From contig NZ_CP121684.1 of NCBI RefSeq assembly GCF_029760935.1, forward strand, positions 744,001 through 808,000: a stretch of DNA of 64,000 nucleotides, in the 5' to 3' direction. Source of the DNA: Lysinibacter sp. HNR. Lineage in GTDB: Bacteria; Actinomycetota; Actinomycetes; Actinomycetales; Microbacteriaceae. Below are positions 43,238 through 52,541 of this stretch, piece after piece. A program made the position numbers and the translations under genes. The stretch's first letter is position 1, and the number at the start of each line of letters is the position of its first letter. The notes below the pieces were generated by a model. That model made no database searches. It saw nothing but the letters and a program-made list of their open reading frames with translations, and had not been told where the DNA came from.

Positions 43238-44437
43238 CTAGTAGTCATCCGTGCCGGGACGGGGCTCAACCTCAAGGATCTCGAGGAGTGCCGGATCGGT
43301 CAGAGGTGATTCACCCACAACCGGTCCGAAGTACTTTTCCATGAGTACTTCGGCATCAGCGACTCCCTGGCGGTCGCTCATCCACTCGATGAAGTCCATC
43401 GGGTCGGAGTTGGGGTACTCGCTGAGCGGCTTGAGTCCTTCGGGGGTGGGAACGTCGGTACGTGTGGGCCACGTAATAAACGTTGACTGGTATTCCTTAC
43501 TGGTGATGAAGGCCAGGTAGAGCTTTGCCGCGGCGGGGTGCTTTGCCTGCTCAAAAATTGCTGTGCGCTGCACCCACGAGATAAAGGGATCTTCCTCGGG
43601 GATGATGGCAATGGAGCGCTCCTGCGGCCCGATCGCGTATCCCGTGAGGGTTGCCAGATATCCTTGCTGACCAACCAGAGGCCCGTTGGCCGCTGTTCCA
43701 CGAATAAACGTGGGGTTTTGGTCGGCAAGCTGCTGCAGGTACTCCTCACCGTATTTTTCCACGATCTTCATGTACACGTACAAAACCGCGTCATCGTCGT
43801 GGGGGTAGGGAAGAATTAGCTTCTGATCCTTATACTCGGGTCCCAAGAAATCGAGGTAGCTTGTGGGAGCGGCTGTCAGGCCTTCCTTCGCGTACTGGGG
43901 GAAGAATGAGTTCACCCGGAGGCTCACAAAGGCACCATCGGGGTCAGCGTATCCCGGGAACTGTTTTGAGGCTCCCAGGGGCTTGAACTCGAGTAGTTCA
44001 CCCTGCTCTTTCCACTTGTCAAAGTCGTGAGAGGTCTGGAGCTGTGCCACATCGGGAATGAGCGTGTTTGATGCGAGCTGCTCGTCAATCTTGACGTCGT
44101 GGAACTTTGACAGGTCTACCCTGAGATCAAGGTTGATCTCAGGGAATCTCTCGGTGAATAGGCGCCTCACGGTGTCCTGCTGGTCGGGGCTGTCGCCGCC
44201 CGCCCAGACGATAAGGTCTCCACCCTCGGCTACCGCGTCTTTGTAGAGCTGTTCCATTTCGGCGGTTTCTTCGGCTAGCGGGGTGCTACCAGGGGTAACT
44301 GGTCCCATGACCGGTCCGGAGGAAGTTGCTTCTGGTGTGCTCTCTGAGGATGACCCTGCACTGCATGCCGCGAGTCCCAGGCCCAGCAGGGCGAGTCCGG
44401 CTACGGCGGGTAATACTCGTTTTGTTACTTTCTTCAT
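43238..44437 (-). CDS. Extracellular solute-binding lipoprotein (family 1), orphan
   Basis: The 399-aa product starts at ATG 44437 with GGGAAAGAAG upstream. It has a lipoprotein signal (VAGLALLGLGLAACS, lipobox LAAC), then a Ser/Thr/Pro linker and a family-1 binding-protein fold: DLIVWAGGDSPDQQDTVRRLF, LRVDLSKFHDVKIDEQLAS and a C-terminal NSDPMDFIEWMSD. It is most like iron(III) or thiamine/polyamine-type binding proteins, but ligand residues cannot be assigned by eye. No permease or ATPase gene is adjacent. It is inserted in reverse between dxr and rseP, genes that often lie together in relatives. Confidence 0.88.
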   Translation of the reverse strand: MKKVTKRVLPAVAGLALLGLGLAACSAGSSSESTPEATSSGPVMGPVTPGSTPLAEETAEMEQLYKDAVAEGGDLIVWAGGDSPDQQDTVRRLFTERFPEINLDLRVDLSKFHDVKIDEQLASNTLIPDVAQLQTSHDFDKWKEQGELLEFKPLGASKQFPGYADPDGAFVSLRVNSFFPQYAKEGLTAAPTSYLDFLGPEYKDQKLILPYPHDDDAVLYVYMKIVEKYGEEYLQQLADQNPTFIRGTAANGPLVGQQGYLATLTGYAIGPQERSIAIIPEEDPFISWVQRTAIFEQAKHPAAAKLYLAFITSKEYQSTFITWPTRTDVPTPEGLKPLSEYPNSDPMDFIEWMSDRQGVADAEVLMEKYFGPVVGESPLTDPALLEILEVEPRPGTDDY

Positions 44438-44978
44438 TGTTTAACTTCTTTCCCTAAAAAGACAAATAAATTATGAAACGTGTACTAACTGCACACTCGT
44501 GACACCTCCTTGTTGCCGAGACCCACCCTTCGATGGGGGCTCGCAATTCTGCAACAGCCTCGGACGCAGATTATTCCCGGGGCTGCATAAAACTTGTTCC
44601 AGGTTCAAAATGCGCAATTAAAGATCTTCTTATAGGGGCGGAATTCTGCCACCAACCATCAAATGTAACAATGTGGTTACAGGTCAAGGGGTGTTATTGT
44701 GTCCTGTGCTTGCGCGTCGTGAAATACAATGCATAGGCCAACCGGCTTGTTGGGCTGTTTTTCTTTTTGTCGACGCGCACCGCGATGCGTCGGGATTTTG
44801 TACCTCTTTGTATTGCGGTTGTTGATTGTGTTATCGGCACATTTTTTCCCGGCGCCCTGTGAGCACGAGCCTCTAGCGCATCCTTGTTGTGCACAGACTG
44901 GGGAAGATGCTCGAGCTACGAGCACAATTGGAAAGCTCTGGAGTTGTCCTGAATTATCAGTGCTGAGGGGGAAAGTAG
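44438..44978. promoter_or_regulatory. Long divergent intergenic region with an operator-like palindrome
   Basis: These 541 bp separate the substrate-binding protein gene (minus) from rseP (plus). They hold the palindrome at 44664-44681, a small hairpin CGACGC/GCGTCG (44771-44792), and a CAT-CGAAGGGTGGG-rich leader segment on the minus strand (about 44520-44545). An open frame at 44729-44989 (plus) is Cys-rich and lacks a ribosome binding site, so I do not accept it. I could not fit a known riboswitch. Confidence 0.45.
44664..44681. promoter_or_regulatory. Palindrome TGTAAC-N6-GTTACA, candidate operator of the substrate-binding protein gene
   Basis: TGTAACAATGTGGTTACA is a perfect 6-bp inverted repeat with a 6-bp centre. 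On the minus strand it follows directly after TTGACC, a good -35 box, so a bound protein would sit in the promoter spacer and repress transcription of the binding-protein gene. The -10 box is less clear (TACATT or ATTTGA). The regulator is unknown. Confidence 0.45.
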
Positions 44979-46544
44979 TTGTACGATGAGCGGGTGGAAG
45001 TATTGCTTTATATTTTGGGTGTTGTGGTATTGGTTTTGGGGCTTGCCCTCTCAATCGGGCTACACGAACTGGGGCACTTGATACCCGCCAAACTTTTTAA
45101 AGTCAAGGTTACGCAGTACATGATTGGTTTTGGTCGTACCCTGTGGAAGAAACGTAAGGGTGAAACCGAGTACGGCATCAAAATGCTTCCCCTGGGGGGC
45201 TACATTTCGATGATTGGGATGTATCCACCGGCGCACAGCGGCGAAGAAGCTCGTGAATCCACCACAGGCTTTCTGAACTCGGTGGCCACCGAGGGCTCAC
45301 GGGTGGTCAAGAATCGTCCGGGGGAGAGCGGTCACGACGATGCTGTGCACGCCCTGCGTGACGCGCTAGACGCAGACCCTCAGCTTGCAGAGACCCTGCG
45401 CCCCGAGGCCCTTCATGTTGATCCCGACCCGGCCAAAACAGATGCGGCAGATATCGTGGTTGAGGGGAAGGACTCCTCTCAGCGCGCCAACTACTTTGTG
45501 TCGATGGTGAACGAGGCCAGGGAGGTCAGTTCGGAAAGTATTGGAGATGAAAGCCACAACCGGGCCTTCTACAAGCTTCCGGTATGGAAACGCATCGTTA
45601 TCATGCTTGGCGGACCCTTCATGAACCTGCTTCTGGCCGTGGTGTTCTACACAATCTTTCTGGTGGGTTTTGGGTTGCCCCAGTCAACCACAACTATCGG
45701 CTCGGTGAGCGAATGTCTGGTGCCCGCCACTAGCTCGGTGACCTCGTGTGCTCCGGGCGATGCTGAGGCCCCCGGGGCACAGGCTGGGCTACGTCCCGGT
45801 GACCGGATTGTGAGCATCAACGGTGAGCGGATAACCGAGTGGCAGCAGATTCAAGACACCGTTTCGGTGTCGCCCTCACGAGCCCTCAGCGTTGTTGTCG
45901 AGCGTGAGGGGTCGGAGGTTGATTTGAGTATTACCCCGGCGCTCAACGCGCGTGCGGTTCTGGATGCGGCCGGGCAGCCCGAGATGGACGCTGCGGGAAA
46001 CCCCGTTACCGCTGAGGTGGGCATGATAGGCGTGTCACCCACAAGCGAACTGGTCAGGCAACCCGTCACGAGTGTGCTCCCCCAGGTGGGAAACAACATT
46101 GAATTGATGGCCCAGAGCATCATTAACCTTCCGTCGCGCATGGTCAACGTGTGGAATGCGGCATTTGGCACCGAGGAGCGCGACCCCACCGGCCCCGTGG
46201 GTGTTGTGGGAGTGGGACGTATGGCGGGTGAGATCGCAAGTCTCGATACCATTCCGGTTGCGGTAAAGATTCAGGGGATGGTGGGATTGCTTGCCTCGCT
46301 GAACGTTGCACTCTTTGTGTTCAACCTGATTCCGCTGATGCCGCTTGACGGTGGACACGTGGCGGGTGCCCTATACGAGAAAGTGCGTCGCACGATAGCC
46401 AAAATTTTTGGACGCCCCGATCCGGGACCGGTTGACACCGCCAAGATGGTCCCCGTTACCTTTGCCGTTGTGATTGTTTTGGGCGCCATGACTCTGCTGC
46501 TGTTTTACGCGGACATTGTGAGGCCCATATCGTTACTCGGTTAG
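44979..46544 (+). CDS. rseP: Site-2 intramembrane zinc metalloprotease (RseP/Rip1-type)
   Basis: The start is TTG 44979, with GAGGGGGA six to seven bases before it. The 521-aa product has the S2P layout. The zinc motif HELGH (H29, E30, H33) lies in the first helix, a PDZ domain (about 250-330, GLRPGDRIVSINGERITEW) follows, and the second zinc ligand region is NLIPLMPLDGGHVAGALYE. Such proteases cut transmembrane anti-sigma factors and remnant signal peptides. The loop between helices 1 and 2 contains a long acidic insertion (about 85-190) compared with E. coli RseP. It precedes ispG by 29 bp in the same direction. Confidence 0.94.
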   Translation: MYDERVEVLLYILGVVVLVLGLALSIGLHELGHLIPAKLFKVKVTQYMIGFGRTLWKKRKGETEYGIKMLPLGGYISMIGMYPPAHSGEEARESTTGFLNSVATEGSRVVKNRPGESGHDDAVHALRDALDADPQLAETLRPEALHVDPDPAKTDAADIVVEGKDSSQRANYFVSMVNEAREVSSESIGDESHNRAFYKLPVWKRIVIMLGGPFMNLLLAVVFYTIFLVGFGLPQSTTTIGSVSECLVPATSSVTSCAPGDAEAPGAQAGLRPGDRIVSINGERITEWQQIQDTVSVSPSRALSVVVEREGSEVDLSITPALNARAVLDAAGQPEMDAAGNPVTAEVGMIGVSPTSELVRQPVTSVLPQVGNNIELMAQSIINLPSRMVNVWNAAFGTEERDPTGPVGVVGVGRMAGEIASLDTIPVAVKIQGMVGLLASLNVALFVFNLIPLMPLDGGHVAGALYEKVRRTIAKIFGRPDPGPVDTAKMVPVTFAVVIVLGAMTLLLFYADIVRPISLLG

Positions 46545-46573
46545 TATTCGGTTTGCGGAGGTAGACTGTTCCA

Positions 46574-47734
46574 GTGGCTGCTGTAAATCTTGGTCTTCCT
46601 AAAGTTCCCCAAACCCTTTCCCCTCGCCGAGCGTCCAGGCAGATTAGCGTTGGTAGTGTCTTGGTGGGGGGTGACGCCCCCGTGAGCGTGCAGTCGATGA
46701 CCACCACGCCCACAACCGATATTAACGCGACCCTGCAACAGATTGCTGAACTCACCGCGACGGGATGCGACATTGTTCGGGTTGCGGTTCCCAGTCGTGA
46801 TGACGCGGAAATACTGCCCATTATCGCAAAGAAGAGTCAGATTCCGGTGATCGCGGATATCCACTTTCAGCCTAATTATGTATACGCTGCGATCGACGCG
46901 GGGTGTGCCGCGGTGCGGGTGAATCCCGGAAATATTCGCAAGTTTGATGATCAGGTGGGTGAGATTGCGCGGCGAGCAAAGGCTGCCGGTGTGAGCATCC
47001 GGATCGGGGTTAACGCGGGTTCTCTTGACCCTCGTCTGCTTCAAAAACACGGCAAGGCGACGCCCGAGGCTCTGGTGGAGAGCGCGGTGTGGGAGGCGAG
47101 TCTTTTTGAAGAGCACGACTTCCACGATTTTAAAATCTCGGTCAAGCACAACGACCCCATAGTTATGGTTAAGGCATATCGTCTTCTGGCAGAGCGTGGG
47201 GACTGGCCGCTGCACCTCGGGGTAACCGAGGCCGGCCCCGCCTTTCAGGGCACCATTAAATCTGCAACGGCTTTTGGTATCCTCCTGAGTGAGGGTATCG
47301 GCGACACGATTAGGGTGTCGCTCTCCGCGCCGCCCGCCGAGGAGGTGAAGGTGGGGTTGCAGATTTTGCAGTCCCTCAATCTGCGTGAGCGCAAGCTCGA
47401 GATTGTGTCCTGCCCCAGCTGTGGTCGGGCCCAGGTCGACGTATATAAGCTGGCTGACGAGGTGACGAGTGGTCTCGAGGGCATGAGCGTTCCTCTGCGT
47501 GTTGCGGTCATGGGGTGTGTGGTAAACGGCCCCGGAGAAGCTCGGGAGGCAGACCTTGGTGTTGCGTCGGGTAACGGCAAGGGGCAGATATTCGTGAAGG
47601 GTGAGGTTATCAAGACGGTACCCGAATCCGAGATCGTTGCAACTCTTATTGAGGAGGCGAATCGTATCGCCGCCGAGATGCCCGGGGATAACTCCAGCAC
47701 AGGTTCTCCCGTTGTTACGGCCTGGGCAAACTAG
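46574..47734 (+). CDS. ispG: 4-hydroxy-3-methylbut-2-enyl diphosphate synthase
   Basis: IspG (GcpE) catalyses the penultimate MEP-pathway step with a [4Fe-4S] cluster. The 386-aa product begins at GTG 46574; a GGAGG lies 13 bases upstream, a longer distance than usual. Motifs are [51 protein letters not shown], and the cluster ligands in [16 protein letters not shown] and [15 protein letters not shown]. It is the monomer-type enzyme without the extra middle domain. Confidence 0.96.
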   Translation: MAAVNLGLPKVPQTLSPRRASRQISVGSVLVGGDAPVSVQSMTTTPTTDINATLQQIAELTATGCDIVRVAVPSRDDAEILPIIAKKSQIPVIADIHFQPNYVYAAIDAGCAAVRVNPGNIRKFDDQVGEIARRAKAAGVSIRIGVNAGSLDPRLLQKHGKATPEALVESAVWEASLFEEHDFHDFKISVKHNDPIVMVKAYRLLAERGDWPLHLGVTEAGPAFQGTIKSATAFGILLSEGIGDTIRVSLSAPPAEEVKVGLQILQSLNLRERKLEIVSCPSCGRAQVDVYKLADEVTSGLEGMSVPLRVAVMGCVVNGPGEAREADLGVASGNGKGQIFVKGEVIKTVPESEIVATLIEEANRIAAEMPGDNSSTGSPVVTAWAN

Positions 47735-47826
47735 GCCGCTAGCGCCCTTTCTGCTTCGGCCGTTGCCTAGGAGCTTGCCTCTGCGCTTCCCTCACGGCAC
47801 TGTGATGAGTGCAGGCCATGCGCTTA

Positions 47827-48183
47827 CTATCGTGTGACCGCTCCGTAGAGAGTGGTCACCATAAACACCAGCCCCGTACCCATCGCTGCAGCTAAGCAAC
47901 CGAATACTAACAGTCGACGTCTGGGGTAATGCGAGAGGGAGAGAACCTGTCGAGGTGGGGAGGGGGGGTCATCCGTCCCTGGGTATCTTCCTGAACGTGA
48001 ACGGGTGAGTGGCGTGTTGTGTTGTTGTCGGTGAATCCAGGAGCGTAATTCGCCGTAGCAGGACGGGTTGGCTAGTAGCGTGGGCCAGAGCTCGTGGTGA
48101 TTTTTGGCAAGTTCACGAAGGGCGCTCTGCGGCGTTGCAGGGTCGGCTGCCAGTGTGTAGTGTCGGTTTTTTTCCGAGGACAT
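47827..48183 (-). CDS. Small membrane protein with a variant leucine-rich repeat unit
   Basis: The product has 118 aa. The N-terminal 50 residues (AADPATPQSALRELAKNHHE and LWPTLLANPSCYGELRSWI) match the variant leucine-rich repeat helical unit often found in actinobacterial FHA/kinase neighbourhoods. A Pro/Ser/Arg-rich linker follows, then one membrane helix (about 90-112, LLVFGCLAAAMGTGLVFMVT). The topology predicts an inside domain and a C-terminal anchor. It is divergent from the large phospho-signalling operon. The function is unknown; protein-protein contact with that system is a reasonable guess. Confidence 0.78.
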   Translation of the reverse strand: MSSEKNRHYTLAADPATPQSALRELAKNHHELWPTLLANPSCYGELRSWIHRQQHNTPLTRSRSGRYPGTDDPPSPPRQVLSLSHYPRRRLLVFGCLAAAMGTGLVFMVTTLYGAVTR

Positions 48184-48505
48184 CGCGGTGGTCTTCCTGA
48201 GCGATTCGAGAGCGCTGCCGCCAATCCGGAGTAGGGTATGCGGCTCAACGCAGAGAGCGGGGGTATGCAGTTATCTCAAACTTTGCGCGTGGCGCGGGTA
48301 AGTTCGTGTGGTCGTCAATTGTAACCGTTTGGTCAGTTCGTTGCAACGACTGGATTTAAATATCACACGACTGCGAGCTGTCTTGGTCGCGGTGCGGGTT
48401 GGAGGGGCGATCGCGAGCGCACGGGTTATCCGTGTTTCTCCGCTGCGGGCTATCGCGCGGTGCAGCTAACAATAAAAACAAGTTCTTCGACGATAAGGTA
48501 GTGGG
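48184..48505. promoter_or_regulatory. Divergent region before the phospho-signalling operon; no gene seen
   Basis: This 322-bp spacer must hold promoters for the leftward variant-LRR gene and the rightward FHA operon. I see no strong palindrome, repeat or classical promoter pair. Open frames that cross it on the minus strand lack start signals. Confidence 0.4.
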
Positions 48506-49078
48506 GTGATCACTGACTACAGCCTCGACAGCAGCGGCGCCGTTTTGGGAGTTGGCGGTGTTGACGACGAGAGCACCGTTATCGGTGGACTTCGGGAGTC
48601 GGGTCGTATGTTGGGTTCTGCTCATGATGATTTCCCGGTAGACACGACTATCAACACACCTCGTGGCGGAGGAACCCGCGGGTCTGCGATTGAGGCTTTC
48701 CCTCCGCGCCTCGCAACCCCGCCCGTCGCGAGCGTGTTGTTTCCCGACGGAAACAGGTTGTGGCTTAACCGACCACTTGTACTGGGTCGCTGTCCTCAAT
48801 CCTCGGGTGTCGTGGGAGGGACACTCTCGCAACTAATCCGAGTGCCTTCACCGCGTGGTGTGGTGTCTTCCACCCACGCCCAGATTCGGCAGGAGGGCGA
48901 AGTGGTCATTGTTACGGATCTTTATTCGACAAACGGCACCGTCGTAATATTTCCGCGGAAGGTTCCTCGTAGGTTGCGCCCGGGCGAGACCGTGGCCGTT
49001 GCCGAGGAAACTGTCATAGATCTGGGCGACGGTATGGAGTGTCGCATTCTTATACAAAACGGCGAGGAAAAATCATGA
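48506..49078 (+). CDS. FHA-domain protein, first gene of the phospho-signalling operon
   Basis: The product has 190 aa and starts at GTG 48506 with AAGG seven bases before. A disordered N-terminal part of about 75 residues precedes an FHA domain: LVLGRCPQ (phosphothreonine-loop Gly-Arg), VSSTHAQIRQ (Ser/His), TDLYSTNGTVVI (Asn-Gly-Thr). All hallmark residues for binding phosphothreonine are present. It overlaps the PP2C gene by 4 bp (ATGA). It probably acts as an adaptor bound by targets of the kinase encoded downstream (inference). Confidence 0.88.
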   Translation: MITDYSLDSSGAVLGVGGVDDESTVIGGLRESGRMLGSAHDDFPVDTTINTPRGGGTRGSAIEAFPPRLATPPVASVLFPDGNRLWLNRPLVLGRCPQSSGVVGGTLSQLIRVPSPRGVVSSTHAQIRQEGEVVIVTDLYSTNGTVVIFPRKVPRRLRPGETVAVAEETVIDLGDGMECRILIQNGEEKS

Positions 49079-49938
49079 ATGGTGTCGACGACCCTTACGG
49101 CAGTGCAGAGGTTGCGGTTGGGAATACCGGGGTAACCCTCACCCTGAGTTGGGCTGCTAAAACCGACGTTGGCCTGAAGAGACCGCAAAACGAAGACAGC
49201 CTTGTGGCGCATCCGCCCATATTTGCGGTTGCTGACGGAATGGGTGGACACGCCTCGGGTGACGTTGCAAGCGCCGCCGTTGTGGCTGCTCTGGGGCGCA
49301 TTACACAGGTGCCCGTGGGGCCCGAGAGGATACGGGCAGAGCTGGAAAATGCTACGCGGGTAATAGAGGCTCAAGCAGAACTTACGGGGGCGGCAGGTGG
49401 CTCTACCTGCGTGGGGGTGGCAATCACGGAGAGAGACGGTCAGCCGTATTGGTTAGTTTTTAATATTGGAGACTCCCGCGTTTATGTCGCTTCGCCCGCA
49501 GGGCTGCGGCAGCTCTCGGTGGACCATTCCGTGGTGCAGAGCCTCCTCGATGCCGGTGAGATTAGCCTGGAAGAGGCACACACTCACCCCAAGAGGAATG
49601 TGATTACGAGGGCAATCGGGTTTGAAGCCTCACCCGTCCCTGATTTCTGGTTGATTCCCGCGATCCCGGGCGAGAGTATTCTGTGTTGTTCTGACGGCCT
49701 CACCAAGGAACTCAGCAACGAAGAGATCGCGCTGCGTTTCTCATCGGGGATGCAGCCTGATGTTCTGGTTGATCGCTTGGTCGTGGACGCCCTGGCTTTA
49801 GGCGGCAGTGACAACATCAGCGTCATCGTCGTTCGAGTCGATGCGGTACACCCCGCGTCTGAGGAACATCTTCCACCTGGGAGCGGCACATCCAAGGGTG
49901 TGGAGTCTGAAGATTGGGAGAGCACACTGCCTCGCTAG
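49075..49938 (+). CDS. PP2C-family protein phosphatase (PstP type)
   Basis: ATG 49075 overlaps the FHA stop, with AGGAAAA before it, giving 287 aa. PP2C metal-binding motifs are intact: KRPQNEDSL, AVADGMGGHASGD, GSTCVGVAI, VFNIGDSRVYV, CCSDGLTKELSN and GGSDNISVIVVRVD. Unlike mycobacterial PstP there is no C-terminal membrane helix, so the enzyme should be cytosolic. It removes phosphate from Ser/Thr targets and so opposes the kinase of the same operon. Confidence 0.94.
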   Translation: MNGVDDPYGSAEVAVGNTGVTLTLSWAAKTDVGLKRPQNEDSLVAHPPIFAVADGMGGHASGDVASAAVVAALGRITQVPVGPERIRAELENATRVIEAQAELTGAAGGSTCVGVAITERDGQPYWLVFNIGDSRVYVASPAGLRQLSVDHSVVQSLLDAGEISLEEAHTHPKRNVITRAIGFEASPVPDFWLIPAIPGESILCCSDGLTKELSNEEIALRFSSGMQPDVLVDRLVVDALALGGSDNISVIVVRVDAVHPASEEHLPPGSGTSKGVESEDWESTLPR

Positions 49939-50161
49939 AGCGTTATCGTTATTCAGACTTCCCAACGTTTGAGGGTGTGGAATGCCTCTCTCGTGGTAGT
50001 TTGATACCGCGCGGTGTCATAAACTGAGTTGTGGATAATCGAATCGAAAATAGTATTAAAGATACGGTAAGTAGATCTGGTCGACAGTAAACATCCAGCG
50101 GCTCTGGGTTATGCTGTCTCCGGGGAGGCGAGCTATAAGGGTTCGCATTGAAAGGAATATC

Positions 50162-51010
50162 ATGGCGGCACCATGCAGCTACTGTGGTCGCGAACTTGCG
50201 CCAAGCAGTATGTTTTGTGGGAATTGCGGACAGATCGTGCGCAAATCAAACATGTCATCCCCCGTGTCATCTTCAATGGAATCACCGGTGGCAGAGTCGG
50301 ACCCGGCATCACGAACTGCAATTCCGCGCCCCCCGGCACCTCCGCGCGCGCCGGCTCCCCAGCGTTCGCCGGAGCCTTCGCGCTCGCAACCCACTGCCTC
50401 GGGCAGCGAGTTGCCGGTCGCAAAGCCTCCCGTATCGCTGGATACGGTGTCTTTTCCGCCGGAGGCACGTGCCCTTTTCAGGGCGGCGACTCCCGCGGCT
50501 CCGCAGCCCCCGGCTCCTCCCGCTCCAAGCGTTACCGAAGCGCAGCCTGCGGATGTCTCCACTGCGGAAAATTATTCTTCCGTGTTCGATACGCCCGTCG
50601 AACCGCTTATTTCCGAGGTTCCGCTGGAGGAAGACGCGGACGAGACCATCATTGTGAATAATCGCCAGGGGAATCCGACGGTTTCCTTCGTTCTTCAGCT
50701 CAGCACCGGGCAGGAGTTTGTTGTGAACGGCCCGTCACTGCTGGGAAGAAACCCCAAGCCACAGCCCGGGCAGATTGTCGAACACACCTGCGTTGTGCTC
50801 GATCCTGCCAGGTCCGTTTCTAAGACACACCTGGAGTTAGGAGTGGAGGGTGACCGGCTGTGGATTCGTGACCTGCACTCGGGGAACGGAACCCGTGTGA
50901 GAGAGGGCGGAGCTAAAGAAACCGAGATCAAACCGGACACCAGGGTTTTTGTGGGGCTCCGCACCCGGGTTGAAATCGGAAACGAATTTTTTATCGTTCT
51001 TGCGGGTTAG
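50162..51010 (+). CDS. Zinc-ribbon and FHA-domain protein
   Basis: ATG 50162 is preferred, with GAAAGGAAT before it; a frame from 50111 lacks a ribosome binding site. The product is 282 aa. Residues 4-24 form a zinc ribbon (CSYC and CGNC pairs). A Pro/Ala/Ser-rich disordered linker (about 30-170) follows, then a C-terminal FHA domain with LLGRNPKP, VSKTHLELGVE and DLHSGNGTRV, all phosphothreonine-binding marks present. There are 223 bp between the PP2C gene and this one, so an internal promoter is possible. It is likely a phosphorylated adaptor between the kinase and the envelope complex (inference). Confidence 0.88.
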   Translation: MAAPCSYCGRELAPSSMFCGNCGQIVRKSNMSSPVSSSMESPVAESDPASRTAIPRPPAPPRAPAPQRSPEPSRSQPTASGSELPVAKPPVSLDTVSFPPEARALFRAATPAAPQPPAPPAPSVTEAQPADVSTAENYSSVFDTPVEPLISEVPLEEDADETIIVNNRQGNPTVSFVLQLSTGQEFVVNGPSLLGRNPKPQPGQIVEHTCVVLDPARSVSKTHLELGVEGDRLWIRDLHSGNGTRVREGGAKETEIKPDTRVFVGLRTRVEIGNEFFIVLAG

Positions 51011-51095
51011 GGGGATTGATCCCCTGTGAATAGACACCCGTCAGGAAATCAATGCACACCCCGCCTCGCGTGAGGCAGAGCAGGAGCAGTAGGTT

Positions 51096-52541
51096 TTGAA
51101 CGCACCCCAGCAGGCTAGCCCCCCGCAGTTATCGGGCTACCAGCACGTTCGGGTCTTGGGTAAAGGCGGGTTTGCGTACGTTTTTCTCTACGAACAAGAT
51201 TTTCCCCGAGCCGAGGTGGCAATTAAGGTTCTGAATACCAAGCTTGCCGAAGCAAAAATGCGGGCCATGTTCCTCTCCGAAGCCAACCTGATGTCTCAGC
51301 TCAAGAGCCACCCGTCAGTGCTCACGGTGCACGCCGCAAGCATCGCACCCGACGGGCGCCCCTACCTGGTCATGGAGTACTGCCCCGCGTCACTGGGGAG
51401 CCGCTACAAACAGCAGCCCCTCACGGTGTCAGAGGTATTGCAGACGGGTATTCGAATCGGAGGAGCCTTAGAGACCGCACACCGCATCGGGTTCCTACAC
51501 CGAGATATTAAGCCCTCAAATATTCTGGTTACCCAATATGGGCATCCCGTGCTGGCCGATTTTGGAATTGCCGCCACCATTGCAGCGGCCACCAACGATG
51601 GGGCTGAGGGCATGTCGGTGCCGTGGTCGGCACCGGAAGTTCTTAGGGGAACAACCGCGGGGACCGTAACAAGCGAGGTCTACGCGCTGGCCGCAACGCT
51701 CTTTACCCTTCTTCTGGGGCGCTCTCCCTACGAACTTCCCGATGATAGCAAGTACAAGAACCGGCGTGAGCGGGTTCGAGCGCGAATCGTGGGGCGGGAT
51801 CGGGTCCAACCGCTGGGTCGCCGTGATGTTCCTCCCGATCTTGAAGCGCTATTGGTGACGGCCATGAGTAAGAACCCAACCCAGCGCCCCCAGAGCATGA
51901 TTAGCTTTGTGTATAAGCTGCAGGAGATAGAGGCGCAGCTGGGATTTCCCCCGACCCCTATCGAGGTGGCGGATGACGTGCGGGTGCAGCAACGACGGCA
52001 CGTCCTGACCGAGGATTTGTCTGACGATGTTCTTCCCACGCGGGTGGCGCTACGGGGTGAGCAACAACGATACCGTCACCACGGAGACCCCGGGGCCGCA
52101 GCGGCAAACGCCGATGTGAGCCTGACGGTTATCGACTCCGCCAGGATCCGGGCACCGCACGAAGCGAGCCTGCAACGCACCCGCAAAAGGCGCATGCTGC
52201 TCGGAGGATTGATCGGTGGTGGGGCTGTTCTCCTGACGGTTCTGGGTATTATTACCCTGGCGCTGGGTAGCAACTCGGATATCCCCGTTGTGAGCGGTAT
52301 CACAACGGAGACCCATAACGGGGTTGTCGTTTTTAACTGGGATGCTCCCGGAGATGAGTCAGATCTTCGCTACCTGGTGCGTACCACAGGCGGTGACACC
52401 AGCAATCAGAGTGGCACTCAGTATCGAGCTACCGCTCAATCCGATGGGGAGCCGGTGTGTATTACGGTTACGGTGATTCGTGACGGTACTCCGGGCGTAA
52501 CCAGCCCTGAGACCTGCGCTTCCGCGGAGGTGGGGCGGTGA
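51096..52541 (+). CDS. Membrane Ser/Thr protein kinase (Hanks type, Pkb2/Pkn-like)
   Basis: The start is TTG 51096 with AGGAG about 10 bases before; the product is 481 aa. The kinase domain (about 15-275) is complete: glycine loop GKGGFAYVF, K44 in VAIKVL, HRDIKPSN with catalytic D137, ADFG with D155, and an APE motif in SAPEVLRG. One membrane helix follows at about 367-392 (LLGGLIGGGAVLLTVLGIIT), then a short external Ig/FN3-like domain of about 85 aa, not the PASTA repeats of PknB. The gene overlaps the next by 4 bp (GTGA). This architecture fits the kinase of the bifidobacterial PFNA cluster. Confidence 0.93.
   Translation: MNAPQQASPPQLSGYQHVRVLGKGGFAYVFLYEQDFPRAEVAIKVLNTKLAEAKMRAMFLSEANLMSQLKSHPSVLTVHAASIAPDGRPYLVMEYCPASLGSRYKQQPLTVSEVLQTGIRIGGALETAHRIGFLHRDIKPSNILVTQYGHPVLADFGIAATIAAATNDGAEGMSVPWSAPEVLRGTTAGTVTSEVYALAATLFTLLLGRSPYELPDDSKYKNRRERVRARIVGRDRVQPLGRRDVPPDLEALLVTAMSKNPTQRPQSMISFVYKLQEIEAQLGFPPTPIEVADDVRVQQRRHVLTEDLSDDVLPTRVALRGEQQRYRHHGDPGAAAANADVSLTVIDSARIRAPHEASLQRTRKRRMLLGGLIGGGAVLLTVLGIITLALGSNSDIPVVSGITTETHNGVVVFNWDAPGDESDLRYLVRTTGGDTSNQSGTQYRATAQSDGEPVCITVTVIRDGTPGVTSPETCASAEVGR

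Noticed and set aside
44729-44989. Cys-rich 86-aa frame upstream of rseP
   Set aside because: It has no ribosome binding site, an odd composition, and overlaps the start of rseP; the space is better explained as a control region.
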